Part shown: piece by piece, positions 16,384 to 24,600 of the stretch
Layout: each line of letters starts with the position of its first letter
Position numbering within the stretch: the first letter of the stretch is position 1
From: an uncultured Lactobacillus sp.
GTDB lineage: Bacteria; Bacillota; Bacilli; Lactobacillales; Lactobacillaceae
Assembly (NCBI RefSeq): GCF_947367125.1
Contig: NZ_CANBCQ010000016.1
Coordinates: 1 to 49,906 of the forward strand
Reading direction: 5' to 3'
DNA: 49,906 nt
The notes under the pieces: generated by a model
Told to the model about the DNA's origin: nothing
Seen by the model: only the letters and a program-made list of their open reading frames with translations
Databases searched by the model: none
Translations under genes and position numbers: made by a program

Positions 16384-18987
16384 ATGATGATAAAATTTCT
16401 TAATTCAAACCGTATCACAATTAACCGCAAAAATATCTTTTACTGGCTTAGTTTCTTACTACCAACCATAATTTTTTTAAGCTATTTTTTCTACACTAAA
16501 AATGGCGTGCTGACTGTTGATTTAGGCCAGCAATACGTGGATTTTCTAGCTTTCTTTCAGCGTAATTTGTTTACCCATCCATTGCGCCTGATTTATTCTT
16601 TTTCAAACGGTTTAGGCGGTTCAATGCTGGCAACTGATGCCTATTATCTCTGCAGTCCCTTTAATCTACTATTATTTTTATTCCCGCAGAGTTTTTTACC
16701 GCAAGCAATTTTGCTTATTATTGCCCTAAAAATCGGTGCAGCAGGACTAGCAGCTTACTATTATTGGCAGCAAAAGATCATTAATCCTTTTTACGCTTTA
16801 GCAGCTAGTTCTGCTTATGCACTTTCTGGTTATGTGATTGGTAATCATTACAATTTAATGTGGCTCGACTCTGTAATTTTGCTTCCTCTATTAATTAGCG
16901 CAATTGATCGTTTATTAGCCAAGCAAAAAAATCAATTAATCTTGATCACCTTCCTACTCTGGTTTACCAATTTTTACACTGGTTTTATGACCTTGGCCTT
17001 TGGTTTGCTTTATTTTTTGAATAAATTGTTTTTCACTAACAAGCAAGATCGTTGGCAATTTATCGGGATTTATTTAGGAAAAAGCATTTTAGCTTCCTTT
17101 TTAGATGCTTTTATGCTTTTTCCTGTTTTGGTTGAGATGTTGCAAGGCAAAGCAACTACAGCTGCTAATTGGAGTCTAGGCTGGCAATTCCCACCAGTTG
17201 ACCAATTAGCTAAGTTAGCCCCGGGAGCTTATAATTTCCATGAAATGCAAACAGGGATGCCTAATATTTACTTAACTATGCCATTTTTATTGCTGGCAAT
17301 CTTATATTTCTTAAGTAAAAAAATTGCCTGGCAACAAAAATTAGCTAATGGCATCTTGCTTATTTTCCTAATTGCTTCCCTGTTTTGGACTCCATTAGTT
17401 TTATTATGGCACTTAGGTCAATTCCCCGTTTGGTATCCTGGCCGCTTTAGCTTTGTGTTGATCTTTTTAATGCTTAATCTGGGGGTTATTGCTCTCAAGC
17501 AAAATGAGCAGATTGCTTACTGGCAAACGGGGATTTTAACTCTCTTAGCTTTAGGCCTAATCACTTATTTAGTCCTTAATGCAAAGAACTTTGATTTTTT
17601 AAATGAAGATGCTCAAATTGCAACTGGTGCTTTTTTAACGCTGGGCATCTTATTTACCGGCTTCATTTACCGCCAACATAGCTTTGCGGCACCATTTTTC
17701 TATTTAGTAATTGAACTAGAATTAATCGTTAACCTAGTTTTATCTTTAGGTAATTTAACCTACCAAAAAAATAGCGATTATCAGAATTTTACTGCCAATA
17801 CCAGTCAAGCAGTAGCATATGAAAATCAACACGATTCGGGCTTTTACCGTACAGAAAAAACTTTTTATCGTTCTGATGATGATCCCTTTAGTAGTAGCTA
17901 TTATGGCCTGAGTAACTTTAATTCAATTTCTGATCAAAATGTGCTCAAACTAATGAATAATCTAGGCTTTTTAAATAATAGCAATTCCTACACTAACTTT
18001 GGCGGCACTCCTGTAACGGATGATCTGCTTGGCATTAAATATTATCTTTTACCTAATGATGAAATCACGCCGCTTAAAAGTGGCAAGCAAATGAAATACG
18101 ATAATCCTAATCATCGCATTGATGCTGGCGATTATTACCTACAAAAACATTTTGAGCAGGTATATTTAATGAAGAATAATTCTGCCTTGCCACTATTGTT
18201 TTTAACACCAAATAAAGTCAAAAAGGTAATTTTTGATCCTTCAAATATTACAGGTAATCAAATCAAATTTTTCCAAGCAGTTACTAATTCAAAAGTACAA
18301 CTCTTTCACCAAGTTAAATGGCCTCAAGCTAGGTTAATTAATATCGTTAACTTGAAGAATAATCAATTGCAATATCACCGCAAAAATGGAAACAAAATTG
18401 CACGAATCATTTTCAACTTTAGACCAACGACAGATGATTCTTACTATCTTGAATTGCCCGGTGAAATTGATGACGGTACAGCCTCAATGACCGTTAATGG
18501 TACTAATATCAACCTAGCAGTCCGCGATCCCAATACCCGTTTAATCAATTTGGGCAGTCGTCAACGTGGTCAACGCCTGCAGGTTACGATGGAACTAAAA
18601 AAAGATCAACTTGACCTTAATGATGTACATTTATGGCGCTTGAATATTAGTAAACTTGAACAGATTATGCACGCTTTTAAGCAAAAACAGCCTAAGTTTA
18701 ATCAAAGTTCTGCTTTAACTATTAAGTCCCAACCTTTTACTACAACAAAAAAGATGACACTAGCTTCAACAATTCCTAATAACTTTAACTGGCTTATTTT
18801 AGATAATGGAAAAATTATTCCTAAAAACAAAATATTATTCATGAATACTTTCTTGAACTTTAACTTAAAGTCAGGTCACCATCAACTCACCTTAATCTAC
18901 ATTCCATGGATTTTTATCTTTGGCTTGCTGATTAGCCTGATCAGCTTAATAATTTTGCTGATAATTAGAAAAAGAAGCCGGTGTTAA
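16384..18987 (+). CDS. YfhO family membrane protein
   Basis: An 867-residue membrane protein of the GT-C-like YfhO family, which in Bacillus and Listeria is linked to adding sugars to wall polymers such as teichoic acids. The N-terminal half has about 12 membrane helices. Typical pieces are TVDLGQQYVDFLAFF with acidic Asp in the first outside loop, SFSNGLGGSM, SSAYALSGYVIGN and WYPGRFSFV. Residues of about 470-830 form an extracellular beta-rich part, followed by one last helix and RKRSR. ATGATG precedes the frame; the nearest AAGGGAG lies 16 or more bases upstream, so the exact start is uncertain. Confidence 0.88.
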   Translation: MMIKFLNSNRITINRKNIFYWLSFLLPTIIFLSYFFYTKNGVLTVDLGQQYVDFLAFFQRNLFTHPLRLIYSFSNGLGGSMLATDAYYLCSPFNLLLFLFPQSFLPQAILLIIALKIGAAGLAAYYYWQQKIINPFYALAASSAYALSGYVIGNHYNLMWLDSVILLPLLISAIDRLLAKQKNQLILITFLLWFTNFYTGFMTLAFGLLYFLNKLFFTNKQDRWQFIGIYLGKSILASFLDAFMLFPVLVEMLQGKATTAANWSLGWQFPPVDQLAKLAPGAYNFHEMQTGMPNIYLTMPFLLLAILYFLSKKIAWQQKLANGILLIFLIASLFWTPLVLLWHLGQFPVWYPGRFSFVLIFLMLNLGVIALKQNEQIAYWQTGILTLLALGLITYLVLNAKNFDFLNEDAQIATGAFLTLGILFTGFIYRQHSFAAPFFYLVIELELIVNLVLSLGNLTYQKNSDYQNFTANTSQAVAYENQHDSGFYRTEKTFYRSDDDPFSSSYYGLSNFNSISDQNVLKLMNNLGFLNNSNSYTNFGGTPVTDDLLGIKYYLLPNDEITPLKSGKQMKYDNPNHRIDAGDYYLQKHFEQVYLMKNNSALPLLFLTPNKVKKVIFDPSNITGNQIKFFQAVTNSKVQLFHQVKWPQARLINIVNLKNNQLQYHRKNGNKIARIIFNFRPTTDDSYYLELPGEIDDGTASMTVNGTNINLAVRDPNTRLINLGSRQRGQRLQVTMELKKDQLDLNDVHLWRLNISKLEQIMHAFKQKQPKFNQSSALTIKSQPFTTTKKMTLASTIPNNFNWLILDNGKIIPKNKILFMNTFLNFNLKSGHHQLTLIYIPWIFIFGLLISLISLIILLIIRKRSRC

Positions 18988-19003
18988 CGCTAACAGTGAA
19001 ATT

Positions 19004-19033
19004 TTTACTAGACCTAGCATATGAAAATATAAT
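19004..19033 (+). promoter_or_regulatory. Promoter of the BadF-type kinase gene
   Basis: TTTACT at 19004-19009 and TATAAT at 19028-19033 are 18 bases apart, 55 bases before the start at 19088. Confidence 0.5.
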
Positions 19034-19087
19034 ACAATGTATACGTTATCATTCGGATAAATTAATAATAGAAAGAAGATTTACAAC

Positions 19088-20011
19088 ATGGCTCTTAAAT
19101 ACCAAATTGGTGTTGATGCAGGTGGTACTCACTCAACTGCAATCGCATATGACGAAACTGGCAAGGAAATTAGTCGTGCAGAAGGCGGCCCAGGCCAAAT
19201 TAACGCCGACTACGAAGGCGGCATCAAGAATATTTCTGACACTATCAATGAATTAATTGACAAGGTTGATGGTGACTGCATGCGCGTTCTTGTTGGTATT
19301 GCTGGTCTTTCAGTTATTGGTAATGCTCCAGAAGTTGCTGCAACTATTTCATCAAGAATTAACAACTTACCTACTCGTGCAATTACTGACTCACTTTTAG
19401 CACTTTATGCTGGTCTTGAAGGTGACGACGGTGCTTTAGTTATTGCTGGTACCGGTTCAGTTTATAATGGTTTACAAAACGGCCACTTAATCGCTGTTGG
19501 TGGTTACGGTAACATCTTAGGTGATGAAGGCTCAGGCTACGCAATTGCTCGTTCAGCTATGCAATCTGCCCTTCTCAGTTGGGACAAACGCGAAGATAAT
19601 GCCTTAATTCAAATGTTCACCAAATTATTTAACGTTGAACACATGGATGAATGTAATGCTAAGTTCTACAAGATGTCTAATCCAGAAGTTGCTGGAATGG
19701 CCGTTCACGTTGCTCGCCTTGCAGACGAAGGTAGCGATGACGCCATCAAGGTTATCAAGGAACAAGCTCATCTTTTAGCTCGTGACATTATTATTGGTCT
19801 TGACCGTTACGAAGATCCTAAGCCAATGAAGATCGCTTTAACTGGTTCAGTTTTAGCTAACAATGAAATGCTCAGAGGCTTAGTAGAAGATGAAGTTAAG
19901 AATAAGTATCCTGACGCTATCTTCTCAATCTCTAACGGTGAAAATGCTCGTGCTGTCTTGTTTGACAAGAGTAAAGATTACCGTTACTTCACTAACCACG
20001 AAGACCGCTAA
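19088..20011 (+). CDS. BadF/BadG/BcrA/BcrD ATPase family protein, N-acetylglucosamine kinase-like
   Basis: A 307-residue member of the ASKHA fold. DAGGTHSTA at residues 10-18 is the phosphate-1 loop, ITDSLLALYAG near residue 100 carries the catalytic Asp, VIAGTGSVYNG near 120 is phosphate-2, and GDEGSGYAIAR near 147 matches GlcNAc kinases. This suggests phosphorylation of N-acetylglucosamine or a related amino sugar taken up or recycled from the wall. AGAAAGAAG precedes the ATG by about 8 bases. It stands alone between its promoter and a bidirectional terminator. Confidence 0.88.
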   Translation: MALKYQIGVDAGGTHSTAIAYDETGKEISRAEGGPGQINADYEGGIKNISDTINELIDKVDGDCMRVLVGIAGLSVIGNAPEVAATISSRINNLPTRAITDSLLALYAGLEGDDGALVIAGTGSVYNGLQNGHLIAVGGYGNILGDEGSGYAIARSAMQSALLSWDKREDNALIQMFTKLFNVEHMDECNAKFYKMSNPEVAGMAVHVARLADEGSDDAIKVIKEQAHLLARDIIIGLDRYEDPKPMKIALTGSVLANNEMLRGLVEDEVKNKYPDAIFSISNGENARAVLFDKSKDYRYFTNHEDR

Positions 20012-20033
20012 ATTATTTTCTGAATAGTTACAA

Positions 20034-20083
20034 AAAAGCTTGAAGCTTCTACAATTTGTAAAAGTTTCAAGCTTTATTTTTAT
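20034..20083 (+). terminator. Bidirectional terminator
   Basis: AAAGCTTGAA and TTCAAGCTTT form the base of a long hairpin with A- and T-runs on both sides, serving the kinase gene and the leftward hicB. Confidence 0.75.
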
Positions 20084-20352
20084 TCAAAAAAATCCAATGA
20101 TATCATTTGCTTTTTACGCCATGCTAATTCAACTGCAGGCTTGTCAGGAAGTTCTGGCTTTTCATGATTATCTTGACACGTTTTAAGATAATCATCAATT
20201 TCGTTTCTAAAGTCTTGCTTCGCTTCCGCCATAGAACTGCCTTCATATGGAATAAAAGTATCATTTAAACCTAAGACTTCGCCAAAAAACATGTCGTCTT
20301 CCGTTTCAATACTGCCGTAATACCCCTTATAAGTTAGTAAATTCATAACCAT
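20080..20352 (-). CDS. hicB: HicB-family antitoxin-like protein without a visible partner
   Basis: A 90-residue protein with the HicB RNase H-like fold: LTYKGYYGSIE near the start, then FFGEVLGLNDTFIPYEG and MAEAKQDFRNEIDDYL, the classic HicB sequence. I start at the ATG at 20350-20352 with AGGAAAGG upstream. HicB normally pairs with a small HicA toxin of about 60 residues, and no such frame is found on either side, so this may be an orphan. It follows the birA remnant by about 35 bases and contains no added DNA-binding domain. Confidence 0.85.
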   Translation of the reverse strand: MVMNLLTYKGYYGSIETEDDMFFGEVLGLNDTFIPYEGSSMAEAKQDFRNEIDDYLKTCQDNHEKPELPDKPAVELAWRKKQMISLDFFE

Positions 20353-20387
20353 ACCTGCCTTTCCTAATCCCTTTTTCACGTTTTATA

Positions 20388-21099
20388 TTATGAAACGTGT
20401 TCGGTAGAATGATTTATGGCAATTATTTTAACATTATTCCATACAAATTGCACTACTGAATATGTTTTTAACTGATACACCTTAGTAACCTCACCGCTAC
20501 TAAAGCTAAGTTGTTTTTCTCCTTGTGCTATAACTAATCTGCCTAGATTATCAATTGCAACCACTTTACCCATAAGCTGCTTATTACCCACTTTTAAAGC
20601 AACTTCTCTATTCAAAATATTAAATAAAGAGCGATATTCTGGCAAAATATCTTCTGTTTCATAGTTTTTGCTTGCTTTAATTATTGCTTGAGCCAACTTA
20701 AAAGTTAAATTCTGACGATCAAATTCATCTGAGTCAACACTTCCCGCTTTCTTTTTCAAATTTTCTGGAAAATTTTACGTATTAATATTCAAATAAATAT
20801 CGTTCACCCATTTTAAGCGAAAATCGTGTTTAGCAAAAAATGACTTAAGTACATTAACAATCTCAACGCCTATTGTTAATGTAAGTAAGCCCCTTCTCTT
20901 TGCTTAAAGTAAAATCTGGAAAAGCTAAACTAAGATAGATTCCAGTATTTGCTGGTGAATAAAAAGACCTACCTCTTTTACCATAAGCTGCAGTTTGCTT
21001 TTTAGCAGTTATTAGCGCTATTTCAGTATTAGCTTGATTCAGATAATCTTTAGCCAAATCTTGAGTCGAAGCAACTTCTTGATAAGCAAAAGTTTTCAT
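20388..21099 (-). pseudogene. birA: Broken biotin-protein ligase gene
   Basis: The first 72 codons (from 21099) read as BirA/BPL: EVASTQDLAKDYL and the biotinyl-AMP loop region KRGRSFYSP. The frame then shifts near 20885-20895 and the text continues in another frame with TIGVEIVNVLKSFF and KWVNDIY, the equivalent of the KWPNDI motif, until a stop near 20777. The following frame (20388-20759) resumes late in the domain with LNREVALKVGNKQLMGKV and ends as a BirA C-terminal domain. The glycine-rich segment after KWVNDI is lost. Biotinylation would need another ligase. Confidence 0.8.
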
Positions 21100-21821
21100 T
21101 AGCGTAAATGTACATCTTTATCAACAAAAATCACATCGCCAGTTACGCCACTAGCTAGATCACTCATCAAAAAGGCACAGATATTGCCGACTTCTTTTTG
21201 TGTAACATTAACGCCATCAACGGTTTCACTTTGTGAAATTTTAAGTAAATCCGCATGACCTTGGATCCCTGAAACAGCTAAAGTCCGCATCGCACCAGCT
21301 GAGATTGCATTAACGCGAATTTCTTTTGGTCCCAAATCACGAGCTAAATAGCGCATTGCCGACTCAAGCGCAGCCTTAGCAATCCCCATTGTATTGTAGT
21401 TAGGCAAAGCACGGTCAGAGCCCATATAAGTTAGTGTAACTAAGCTAGCTGGATTATTTAAAATTTTAACCTCCGCCTTAGCAACGGCTAAAAATGAATA
21501 GGCCGAAACATCGAGGGCTTGATTAAAACCGTCACGGGTGGAATTCAAAATTGAACCACCCAATTCTTCCTTTTTAGCAAGGGCAATTGCATGAACGATG
21601 CCGTCAATTTTGCCAAAACGTTCCTCAATTAACGAAAAAGCGTGATCAATACTCTCATCACTAGCAACGTCACATTCAATTATATGGTCTTCATCACTAA
21701 CCAATTTGGAAATAAATTTTTGCAAACGTTCATTTTGATAAGTATAAATAATTTCTACACCTTGTTCTTCCATTGCTTGGGCACACCCCCAGGCAATAGA
21801 ACGATTATTAGCTACACCCAT
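21099..21821 (-). CDS. fabI: Enoyl-ACP reductase, 5'-trimmed (FabI)
   Basis: A 240-residue NADH-dependent enoyl-ACP reductase, last step of fatty acid chain elongation. Visible are MGVANNRSIAWG (normally preceded by about 10 residues ending in LVMGVA), a Lys after the active-site pair in NYNTMGIAKAALES (Tyr, six residues, Lys) and the end VIFVDKDVHLR. The codons just upstream in this frame still spell KEILV, homologous to a normal FabI N-terminus, but run into a stop three codons further; translation must restart at ATG 21819-21821. Whether it is still functional is open. TAATG couples it to birA. Confidence 0.85.
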   Translation of the reverse strand: MGVANNRSIAWGCAQAMEEQGVEIIYTYQNERLQKFISKLVSDEDHIIECDVASDESIDHAFSLIEERFGKIDGIVHAIALAKKEELGGSILNSTRDGFNQALDVSAYSFLAVAKAEVKILNNPASLVTLTYMGSDRALPNYNTMGIAKAALESAMRYLARDLGPKEIRVNAISAGAMRTLAVSGIQGHADLLKISQSETVDGVNVTQKEVGNICAFLMSDLASGVTGDVIFVDKDVHLR

Positions 21822-22248
21822 AACTAAAATCTCTTTCCGTATTATTCAAAAGAGCCTTTGTCTCACAGCTTAAATCGCTCATATCTTTCCTATCAACTTC
21901 GATCACTAACTGATCCCCTGGCCTAACCATTTGTCGAAATCGTGCTTTTCTAATCTGCTTAAACTTTATTTGTCCTTTATCTTTAAATAAAACTTGTGCG
22001 GCCTCCATACACGTTTCAATAATTAAAACGCCAGGCATTACTGGATTAGCAGGGAAATGACCTTGAAAATATATTTCATTTGAGCTGACATTCTTAATAC
22101 CAACAATCTTCTTTTCAAGAACAATCCGATCTACTCGATCCAATAAATTCAAAGGAGCTTTATGACCGGTTAATTGTCTAATTTGAGTTGAATTTAAAAC
22201 CATTAACTTCATCTTTTTATTTTGATTTGCAAATAGTTCTAATATCAT
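21808..22248 (-). pseudogene. fabZ: FabZ, 3-hydroxyacyl-ACP dehydratase, 3'-truncated
   Basis: Up to 146 residues of hot-dog-fold dehydratase. The start region resembles MVLNSTQIRQLTGHK (FabZ: MTVLNTEQIQ), and the active-site segment YFQGHFPANPVMPGVLIIE with catalytic His and Glu is intact. The natural C-terminus is missing: after LSCETKALLNN the frame runs out of frame through the first codons of fabI (TERDFSYGCS) and stops. About 15 terminal residues are therefore lost, through a deletion that joined this gene to fabI. Best start is probably the MKL or MVL codon near 22212-22203; there is no clear ribosome binding site. Confidence 0.8.
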
Positions 22249-22264
22249 ATTATTTGTAATGCAA

Positions 22265-22292
22265 ATTATATTATTGATTTTTTAACTGTCAA
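22265..22292 (-). promoter_or_regulatory. Strong promoter before the fab remnant
   Basis: On the minus strand TTGACA (22287-22292) and TATAAT (22265-22270) lie 16 bases apart, a near-consensus promoter. Just downstream TTTGCATTACAAA and TTTGCAAATCAAA are palindrome-like and could be operator remnants of the FabT type. The remainder of 22293-22510, between fabZ and hup, holds nothing I can identify. Confidence 0.6.
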
Positions 22293-22511
22293 CGACCCAC
22301 TATTTTGTATAGTTTTAAATAAGGCTGTTTGCATTATATATCGCTTTCAATATTTTTTAAAAACTTTGTACAGAAAACGACAAAAATAACCTCTTAATAC
22401 TAAATATTTATTATTCATTCCTAATTTTGGTAGCGAACAAAATACTTTTTGCTTCTAATACATAGAATTTCTTTCTTTTTTAAAAAATTTCTTCAAAGAG
22501 GCCGTTTTCCC

Positions 22512-22539
22512 TTGTAAATACGCGGATTACTGTTAAAAT
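22512..22539 (+). promoter_or_regulatory. Promoter of hup
   Basis: TTGTAA at 22512-22517 and TAAAAT at 22534-22539 are 16 bases apart, 37 bases before the hup start. AAAGAGG is the ribosome binding site. Confidence 0.6.
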
Positions 22540-22575
22540 AAGTAAACGTAGTTTATATTAAAAGAGGTATTTTTC

Positions 22576-22860
22576 ATGGAAACTATTTCTAAGAAACAAT
22601 TAGTAGATCAAATCGCTGCAAAGACTGATGCTACTAAGACAGACATTAACACTATTTTGGACGCTTACATCGACGTTGTTAAGAGCAATGTTGCTGAAGG
22701 CAACAAGGTACAATTAGTTGGCTTTGGTGCTTTTGAACTTCGTCACCGTGCTGCTCGTAAGGGTCGTAACCCACAAACTGGTAAGGAAATTGAAATTGCT
22801 GCATCAAACGTTCCAGCATTCAAGCCAGGTAAGAGCTTCAAGGATGAAGTTAACAAGTAA
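22576..22860 (+). CDS. hup: Histone-like DNA-binding protein HU
   Basis: The 94-residue chromosome-compacting protein is complete. Family landmarks are KKQLVDQIAAKT at the start, the dimer core VGFGAFELRHRAAR, the DNA-gripping arm tip GRNPQTGKEI, and FKPGKSFKDEVNK at the end. It is a single-gene unit with its own promoter and terminator, and its codon use is that of a highly expressed gene. Confidence 0.97.
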   Translation: METISKKQLVDQIAAKTDATKTDINTILDAYIDVVKSNVAEGNKVQLVGFGAFELRHRAARKGRNPQTGKEIEIAASNVPAFKPGKSFKDEVNK

Positions 22861-22874
22861 TAGTTGTTATTACT

Positions 22875-22908
22875 AAAAAACCGTGAATTAATCGCGGTTT
22901 TTTATTTT
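22875..22908 (+). terminator. Bidirectional terminator after hup
   Basis: AAAAAACCG and CGGTTTTTT flank a short loop; the leftward ABC transporter gene ends at 22902, within the hairpin tail. Confidence 0.8.
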
Positions 22909-23675
22909 GCCTCAGTACCTGACATTAACAAGTACTTCCCTTGCTGAGTCTCAGCAATCTGACACTTTATTCCAAAATTTTTTTCAATTAGTGCTTCAGT
23001 AATTACCTCTTCTGGATTGCCTTGTTTTTGAATTTGTCCATGATTAAGCAAAATCACTTGGTCACTGTACTGCAATGCTTGATTCAAATCATGCAAAATC
23101 ATACAAATTGTTAAATTCTGCTCTCGATTGAGCTTTTTTACTAAATCCAAAAAACGATACTGAAAATGTAAATCTAAATATGTAGTTGGCTCATCTAAAA
23201 AAAGATACTCTGGCTTTTGCGCCAAGGCTGTTGCTAGCCAGACACGTTGCTGCTGACCGCCAGACAATTGGGCCATGTACTTATCTGCTAAGTCACCAAT
23301 TTCCAATTCCTGCATAATTGCTTGAAGCTGGGCATTGTCATCTTCTTCATCTCCTAACAAGGAATGATATGGTAGTCGGCCCATTTTTATTAGCTCGATC
23401 ACTTTCATTTGATCATAGAGCTGATTTTGCTGGTGAACAATCGCTACTTTTTTAGCAAAATCCTTAACTGGCAGTTGCCAAATATCTTGTCGGTCTAGCA
23501 CAATTTCCCCGGCTGAGGGCTTGATTGCGCGTGTAAGTAGCCGAAACAAAGTCGACTTTCCAGAACCATTGGGGCCAATTAAAGTCGTGATTTGATGCTC
23601 TTGCAAGGCTAACGAGAAATTATCAAATAATTGCTTGGCGCCATAAGAAAAACTAACTTGCTTTAATTCAAGCAT
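22902..23675 (-). CDS. Iron-complex/heme-type ABC transporter ATPase
   Basis: A 257-residue ATPase of the FecE/FhuC class driving import. Walker A GPNGSGKS is at residues 34-41, the signature AQLSGGQQQRVWLA near residue 137, Walker B LFLDEPTT near 158, and the switch His is in ILHDLNQAL. It overlaps the permease gene by 8 bases and is the last gene of the leftward NEAT/ABC operon, so it probably powers import of heme or another iron compound through the permease and the binding protein upstream. Confidence 0.94.
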   Translation of the reverse strand: MLELKQVSFSYGAKQLFDNFSLALQEHQITTLIGPNGSGKSTLFRLLTRAIKPSAGEIVLDRQDIWQLPVKDFAKKVAIVHQQNQLYDQMKVIELIKMGRLPYHSLLGDEEDDNAQLQAIMQELEIGDLADKYMAQLSGGQQQRVWLATALAQKPEYLFLDEPTTYLDLHFQYRFLDLVKKLNREQNLTICMILHDLNQALQYSDQVILLNHGQIQKQGNPEEVITEALIEKNFGIKCQIAETQQGKYLLMSGTEAK

Positions 23676-24594
23676 TTTTTTGCCTCCGCCATAAAATCAA
23701 AATCATAAACGGACCGCCGATAATTGCCAAAATCACATTTGCTGCAATCTCATTTGGTGCGATAATGACACGGCCAATAGTGTCAACAAATAATAAAAAC
23801 CAAGCACCAGCAAACATTGAAAATGACACAATTCTTTGATAATCATAGCCCAGAATTAAACGAGCAATCTGCGGCACAATAATCCCAATAAAGGCCAGAA
23901 CACCAATACAGGCCGTTGCAGTAGCTGCTAGAAGTACTGCAATCAACATCAAAACTATGCGTAATGTCTGAGGTGATACGCCGAGTGACGTTAATTCTTC
24001 ATCATTAACTTTCAAATAATTAGCCCAGTTCATAAAAACAATTGCCAAAATTAAGCCAATGACGCCAATAATTAACAAATACATAGTTGAGCTCCAACTG
24101 CTGGTCGCAAGTGAAGTACCGCCGTTTTGATTATTGGTAAAAACATCTTGCATCCCCGTAAAAACTGCATTTAGCGCTACCCCAATAATAATTAGCTGGT
24201 AAGGCGTCATCCTTTTTTGAAAAAGCAACAGCAACGCAAATGCTCCTAATCCACCAATAATTGAAAAAACTATTTTACCCACAAAAATTCCCGGTAAAAT
24301 TATCGCTGCTAACAATTGAAACAAACTCGCGGCACTAGAAATTCCCATAATTCCAGGCTCTGCAATCGGATTACGCAAAGTCGCCTGAAAAAAAGCACCA
24401 CTAACAGAGAGAGCTGCCCCTGCTACTAGTGCTGAAATAATTCGCGGAAGACGGATATTAAACATGATATTCAATTGACTATTAGTCATCTTTTGGAGTG
24501 AAAAATCACTGGCCCCGTGAATTAAAGCAAAATATATCGTACCGATTAATAAAATGGTTAAGATTAAATTGATCCAAATTACCTTTTTCCTCAT
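23668..24594 (-). CDS. FecCD-family iron/heme transporter permease
   Basis: A 308-residue integral membrane protein with about nine to ten helices, the FecCD/BtuC type that forms a homodimeric channel. Signatures are NIRLPRIISALVAGAALSVSGA near residue 47, NPIAEPGIMGISSAA near 75, the cytoplasmic coupling region LGVSPQTLR, and FIGIIVPQIARLILG near 225. Only one permease is encoded, consistent with a homodimer. The gene is between the ATPase (8-base overlap) and the binding protein. Confidence 0.94.
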   Translation of the reverse strand: MRKKVIWINLILTILLIGTIYFALIHGASDFSLQKMTNSQLNIMFNIRLPRIISALVAGAALSVSGAFFQATLRNPIAEPGIMGISSAASLFQLLAAIILPGIFVGKIVFSIIGGLGAFALLLLFQKRMTPYQLIIIGVALNAVFTGMQDVFTNNQNGGTSLATSSWSSTMYLLIIGVIGLILAIVFMNWANYLKVNDEELTSLGVSPQTLRIVLMLIAVLLAATATACIGVLAFIGIIVPQIARLILGYDYQRIVSFSMFAGAWFLLFVDTIGRVIIAPNEIAANVILAIIGGPFMILILWRRQKNA

Positions 24595-24600
24595 TTAAAA

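Noticed and set aside
18981-19256. Rightward frame of 91 codons between the YfhO gene and the kinase gene
   Set aside because: It overlaps both genes, covers the promoter, and resembles no protein; the kinase frame explains the sequence.
21099-22248. FabZ-FabI as a functional fusion
   Set aside because: The two frames are out of register and the FabZ frame stops within fabI, so no fusion protein is made.
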